Part shown: positions 59,321 to 64,000 of the stretch, in pieces
How positions within the stretch are numbered: the first letter of the stretch is position 1
How the letters are laid out: every line of letters starts with the position of its first letter
NCBI GenBank assembly: GCA_020284085.1
Contig: JACEVL010000699.1
Span: forward strand, 1-64,000
Reading direction: 5' to 3'
DNA: 64,000 nt
From: Aporrectodea caliginosa
Taxonomy: Eukaryota > Annelida > Clitellata > Crassiclitellata > Lumbricidae
The notes under the pieces: model-generated
What the model was told of the DNA's origin: nothing
Seen by the model: the letters and a program-made list of their open reading frames with translations, nothing else
Database searches by the model: none
Program-made: the position numbers and the translations under genes

Positions 59321-59949
59321 ATCTTGCAGAATGGGAGTTGTCTTGATTCAAGAATTCAATGCCTCGTTAACAGGCAACGAGGAACAAAAACAGATTAAAG
59401 TAGTTAAGGGCACTAGAACCACGTTCAGTGTGCCAGTAAGGGGAGCAGCTATCAAGAACTCCAGAGAAACTGGCAACATGAGCTATTAATGGATTCGTGG
59501 TAACTGAATTTTTACTTTAAATAGAGAGCCTAATGTTTTGCATAGCGTTCGCCGTTCGTCGCATTCAATAGATGCTACATTGCTACATTGCTACAAGGCA
59601 GCTATAGTGTTTTAGTGACTGTACTGAATACCTATTTTACGTACTTCGCACTGCTACTCTATCTCTACACTGCAATTCACATTTTTCATGCGTGTTTACT
59701 GTTTAGTGTTTTTGCTGTTAAGTATTTTACTGTTTCACTTGACGATTTTTACTGAAACACTATATATGAAACTTTCATTTATTTGTGCAAGTCCTAAATA
59801 TCATTTTATCATGCTAAAATTTTTACTGATTAGATAACTCTTTTGATCTAGTACCACGCTATGATGGGTTGGAAAATAACTTTCTAAAATTTTCATTTTT
59901 TAGAACACCCTACTACCGGCCCAACCCCGGCTAAACAGGACAGTTTTTG

Positions 59950-60165
59950 GATTTTTAAAGAACAAAGTAGGATGGCGGATTACCTCTGGGCACTAAGCGC
60001 AGTTTAGCAGGACTGCCATTCCAGATCGTAGGACCAGCGACCGAAAAATAACGTTGCTGCCTAATGGCTGTCCGCGAGCGGGGAACTAACACCTGAGCTT
60101 GGTTCGCCGGCCGAAGGGTCGATCGACACTGGACACCCGAGTGGAACAACAGAGTTACCGCAGAT
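59950..60165 (-). mobile_element. LINE ORF2 C-terminal fragment, minus strand
   Basis: The minus-strand reading RSTLRPANQAQVLVPRSRTA and YFSVAGPTIWNGSPAKLRL is the WNxLP-type end of a CR1/L2 LINE ORF2. It is very short. Confidence 0.75.
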
Positions 60166-60259
60166 ACAGGGAAGCCATTCCCTCAATTCACCACAAATCC
60201 AACTCACAGACTCTGTGGGAAGGGAGTCAATGCAGGACATCCCGTATATATACTCAGAG

Positions 60260-61110
60260 ACATAGCTAAATTATTACAAGAATATCACTGTATACGCTAT
60301 TTTTATATGAAATTGCCCGACGTCAGAGCTGCATCAGCGCCGCGTAAAAGCAATCTGCTACCTGGCGTAGACAAACGACGGTTCGCTGAATCCATAATAA
60401 AAATGTGACCAATCAGAGTTGACGAAGCAACAGCCAATCCCTTGCCGTCCAAGATGAGTTTTGTCTGAATGTCTGTTATTTAGTGTACGAATGACCACCT
60501 CCATCACTTTCCTCTATGAGTATCAAGACTATGTATTTCCTAACTCGCTGTTACTTTCCTCTTTACATGTAGGTTGTCCTTGTTGCGCAATGTTTATTCC
60601 AATCACCTGAAAATCAACTTCAGACGCACTAGTCCAGAGAAGAAACTACCTGCCATGTTAAAAGCCTTTAGGCTATGCTGATACATTTATAAACCAGAGT
60701 GCCTACCGTTACTATAGAGCAAAAACAATTAGGTGCTATGGGGCCAGATGCCGTTGTATTATGCACAATAATCTATATCAAAAACATTATGGATATTCGA
60801 TTTAAAATTTGAAGATTTTAAAAATGAAATACTGAACTAAACTTATGTCACAAAACGTAGGCCTCCAAAATCGCTGTCTGTTGCTGTTTACCTTACGGAA
60901 CTGGTTTATATCGCCACTGTTATGCGGTCGATACTTGTAACTCCGTGTTGAGGAAGACACCAAATAGTTACAACCAAGAAAATAATTTTAATAGTTTGTT
61001 TATAATTTTAATCAAACAGGTTTTCAAGAGTGACTTTTTTATTAGCCTCAAAGTGTTGACAACAACAGGATATCATAGGATCCTTTAACATCGCTCTCGT
61101 GAACTTGATT
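60260..61110. repeat. Dispersed repeat X, copy 3
   Basis: TGTGACCAATCAGAGTTGAC, ATTATGGATATTCGATTTAA and GGATC-TTTAACATCGCTCT blocks run collinear with 46.8-47.75 kb, without the SINE-like insertion seen there. Confidence 0.65.
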
Positions 61111-62664
61111 TAAACACAGAGCAATTCTTGCACATGTCCCACTGAAAATTAATAGTGGCAGGTCACTACCCATTCGTTAATTCATCAGATTATTTCTTAA
61201 AATCAAATGTCATCTAACGATACCTTGAAGTGAATTCAGTTCTTTCCGACGATGCATCAACGATAAAGTGAGATATGTAGGCCTTCTTGTGGGTTTTCCT
61301 GAGTATGGTCTTAGAACTAGAGGTTACTAAAGTAACCATCGTATGACTGCAAAATGTGCTTCAGCTTTGTGCATTGCTTGTACTGGTTTGATTCGCAGTG
61401 TAGTCTATCGTATTGTATTACGTTGCACTCAGATAAATATTATTATTATTGTTATTATTATTATTATTGTTATTTATATCATTATTATTGTTTTCATTAC
61501 TATTATTTTATTCGTAGGGCCTATTATCATTAGTGTCCGTATTAGGCTATTATTGTAATTGCCAGTATCATGAAAATGTAGGCCTGCAGTAGGCCTATAA
61601 TGCTGGTACCGTTATGAGTTCTTGGAAAACAATGCTAACATTAGTTTTGCGGACGTAAACGGTCTTTGTTGACATAAGAGATCAAGGAATTGGATCTTTC
61701 GCTCATATGACGCAGCGATAGTAAGTAAGCTGGTGTCCTGCGCATAGCCTTTGATGCACGAAATCAAGGTAGGCCTATAATAGGCCTACGTAATTTATTT
61801 AACATCTCGCTGTTTAAATCAGTCTACGATCTCATCACCCCAATTGTCTAGTGCTCGTGGAATTTATTAGCCCTAGTGAGCTAGTTAAGAGTTATAATGT
61901 TATATCCTATACTTGTGATTTATAACTATTTCTGCCACAATAATTATTATGCTTTTGTTACAGGTGGCCCATTAGCGGGACCTAGGTCCCTTAGGGTCTT
62001 AGTCCTATCGTTCCCTACTGTTGCAAGACTGTTTCATTGTACTTGTTTCTTTTTATTATTATTGACACTAGGGTTCAATAAAGATTGGGGTTAACTTATG
62101 GCAATGGCTAAGGTTAATTGTCTATAACATTCCCACTACTTCAAACCAAGGCGTGGAATTTTAATGTAATATAACAACTTTTTAAAACTTTCTATAGGCC
62201 TGTTCAAATAAATTGTAGTGTAATTAATGTTCTTTCTAAAAATATGTTCCTTTTCCTTCCTGCATGGTTGTTAACTCTAACTGACGCTTTGCAACTATTC
62301 TGCAACATACCGAGTTATGCAACACTATAGGCTTTTTCAACACCATTTCATGCAATCACAATCTGTAAATTTAAGAAACCCATTTTGTATATAATAAGGG
62401 CGCACGGGAGTATAATAGTGATTAGAGGTCGATTTTTTAAAATCCCGCAAGGAATTTAATTTGGTTCAAACGTTCTGCTCCATCTAGGCGCTTAACCAAC
62501 TCCGCTATATTGAGTAATCCTACACTGATAGACGGCACGCTGTCGGTGAAAAAATCAGACTTCGAGGGAGAAGATTGGTCACTCGCCTTCATACGCCTGA
62601 CATGCCGACGATAAAAGCATGAATTGGCTAACACTTCATACCCATGGTTGCCGCTCATGCTAGC
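61111..62664. other. Non-coding stretch with (ATT)n tract
   Basis: An imperfect ATT repeat covers 61438-61556. TAGGCCTA-type octamers are frequent. The minus frame at 62437-62658 has no recognised domain. Confidence 0.45.
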
Positions 62665-62668
62665 TTAA

Positions 62669-64000
62669 CCCTCAGGCTACCAAGGTTTTTTTCTGACGAT
62701 GGCTACCAAGGGGGGTGGTTACCACCCCCCTGGATTTCGGGTTTGGTTTCACATATCATATCTTGTAATACACTAATGGATTCAGCATAGGGCTGCCAAC
62801 TTTTGATGTTTCCATTCCGGGACACCCGCAGTCGTCAGATGTTCCATACCAATTTACCCTGTCACTGTATGCAACGAATGTTGCGTCAGGCTGTCAGCCT
62901 AATGTAGGATCCACAGTCTACTGAAAATAGTCGTTAATAATTGCAGTCAAATCATCAAAAGATAAGTGACCTATATTGAAAATTGGAATTAACTTCAAGA
63001 ATTAAATTCCATTGACCTACTAGTGTAACCATGCAGGCGTGAGGGCCCGACACGAGCGAAGTTCCTCTAGCCTATTAAAAAATTATACATGCCTGCAGAT
63101 TGCAGATGTCATTTAGGCCTATTATAAGTAAGTCGTATTTAACTCAACACATGTCATGTTAAAATTTATTTTTTGTCGACAATTCCGCTTTAACTAAGTC
63201 GATGCTCGGGCACTTGCGATTGTCATGCAGCAGGTCGTTCATATTGCTGAACACTCCCTCGCAAAACGCGTTGGAAACGGAACTGACAGTTCGTAGGACA
63301 AAAAGCTAAGCAACTGAGTGTAAAGTCTAGAAGCCTTCAACCCAACATCCGATGTTGAGCTCTGATAGAGCGCAAAACACAAAATTGATCGTAGCCTACA
63401 ACTTGTCGAGTTTAGTGTGCGAAAACAAGAACAACATTAAATTTTGGTGAAGTGGATATCTACACCAAATTCCGGGACAATTTAGGATCAATCCGGGACA
63501 CGGGACGCACAGGGCCGATTCCGGGACTGTCCCGGCGAATCCGGGACGGTTGGCAGCCCTAACAGCATTCAATTCTGTACAAAATGGTATATTTAGTTGT
63601 ACATTATGTGAATGCACCTCGCCTACATCATTTTTAACAAAGGAACCGATAATTAGCGATATTTTATAATATTGCGTACATTTTGTACTTTTTGGATAAA
63701 CAAATATAAGATTATGTGTGTTTTTAAACTGATCTATGTATCCAAGATGCACACATATATGTTTATATACGTATAAATATACATCCATACATATATATCC
63801 ATATATATATCCATACAGATATATATATAGGTTTACGTTGTGATGCTGTATTCAGCCATTTTCACACAGATTACTTGTATTATTATTTATTTTGAACACT
63901 TCCGGTCATCACAAAACAAATTAATCGGTATGAAAAAATAGCACTACATGTCCTCTATGCAACGGCATAATTTATTTCTCTTCTAAAATAAATTATGAAT
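62669..64000. mobile_element. piggyBac-like MITE, second copy, cut by the window end
   Basis: TTAA at 62665-62668 precedes CCCTCAGGCTACCAAG and the same GGGGTGGTTACCACCCC palindrome as the 52593 copy. The alignment continues after the nested hAT (CAGCATTCAATTCTGTACA onward) and past the window edge; the right end is not visible. Confidence 0.85.
62789..63560. mobile_element. hAT-like element nested in the piggyBac-like MITE
   Basis: AGGGCTGCCAAC and its inverse GTTGGCAGCCCT, with CCGGGAC-rich ends as in the 225-2045 element. Flanks TTCAGCAT and AACAGCAT match at 6 of 8. The uninterrupted site is visible in the 52593 copy (GGATTCAGCATTCAATTC), which fixes the insertion point. Confidence 0.87.

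Larger units (their letters stand above)
56400..59912 (+). mobile_element. Divergent 8-bp-duplication transposon, copy 2, with nested elements
   Basis: CTACCGGT at 56392-56399 and CTACCGGC at 59913-59920 (7/8) flank TAGGATAA and the inverse of TAGGGTGTTC. TATTTAGGACTTGCAC near the left and GTGCAAGTCCTAAATA near the right are inverted. Coding relics include DDYPELLELS (about 57450-57480), NSMILWLFRKQ (about 57565), a frame at 57871-58083 (FFNDNVSVEEKKSLVMALRD) and the tail near 59330-59480. Minus its two guests (a LINE 3' end at about 56630-56717 and the hAT at 58169-59320) it is about 2.3 kb, matching copy 1. Confidence 0.72.

Overview
The window is a stretch of animal nuclear genome, most likely from a marine invertebrate. 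It has no operons. Genes carry introns with GT/AG borders, AATAAA poly(A) signals and a TATA box. Families that are common in cnidarians, molluscs, echinoderms and cephalochordates are present: a Mab-21/cGAS-like nucleotidyltransferase, a double PC4-domain protein and an ankyrin/SOCS-box protein. The rest is mostly mobile DNA: CR1/L2-type and RTE-type LINEs, hAT, piggyBac, Tc1/mariner, Helitron, a foldback element and long microsatellites. The phylum cannot be fixed from the sequence alone.

Layout. 0.2-2.0 kb: a hAT-like element split by a piggyBac. 2.8-5.7 kb (minus): an intact 966-residue Mab-21-domain gene. 6-17 kb: four LINE copies (two dead fragments, a minus-strand fragment, and a nearly full-length element at 13.3-16.9 kb). 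17.9-18.7 kb: a hAT. 19.1-24.4 kb: a LINE whose 1074-codon ORF2 is open and whose ORF1 is split by a 780-bp foldback element with a 9-bp target duplication. 24.6 kb: a tRNA-derived SINE. 25.3-40.5 kb: an odd block bounded by long inverted repeats at 25.4-25.9 and 37.7-38.2 kb. It holds two mariner-type elements, two members of a divergent 8-bp-duplication transposon family, the last exon of an ankyrin/SOCS gene (33.7-34.3 kb, plus), a 370-bp GAA tract, and a convergent PC4-like gene (37.6 to 35.1 kb, minus). The second exon of the PC4-like gene is split by one of those transposons.

40.5-56 kb: hAT and MITE elements, an RTE-like LINE ruin, a hAT-like element built from repeats with YY1-type motifs (45.7-46.5 kb), a pre-miRNA-like hairpin pair (48.86-48.97 kb), a Helitron with a hAT inside (51.1-52.3 kb), a piggyBac-like MITE, and a LINE ruin. 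56.4-59.9 kb: a third member of the divergent family, containing a hAT that itself contains a LINE. 60-64 kb: dispersed repeats and a second piggyBac-like MITE with a hAT inside, cut by the window end.

Functional genes are few. The Mab-21 protein (candidate innate-immune nucleotide sensor), the PC4-like protein (candidate single-stranded-DNA-binding or transcription factor) and the SOCS-box protein (candidate ubiquitin-ligase adaptor) are not obviously one pathway. Most of the interest lies in the transposon structures, which can be resolved to the base by target-site duplications, and in three structured-RNA or motif-array candidates.
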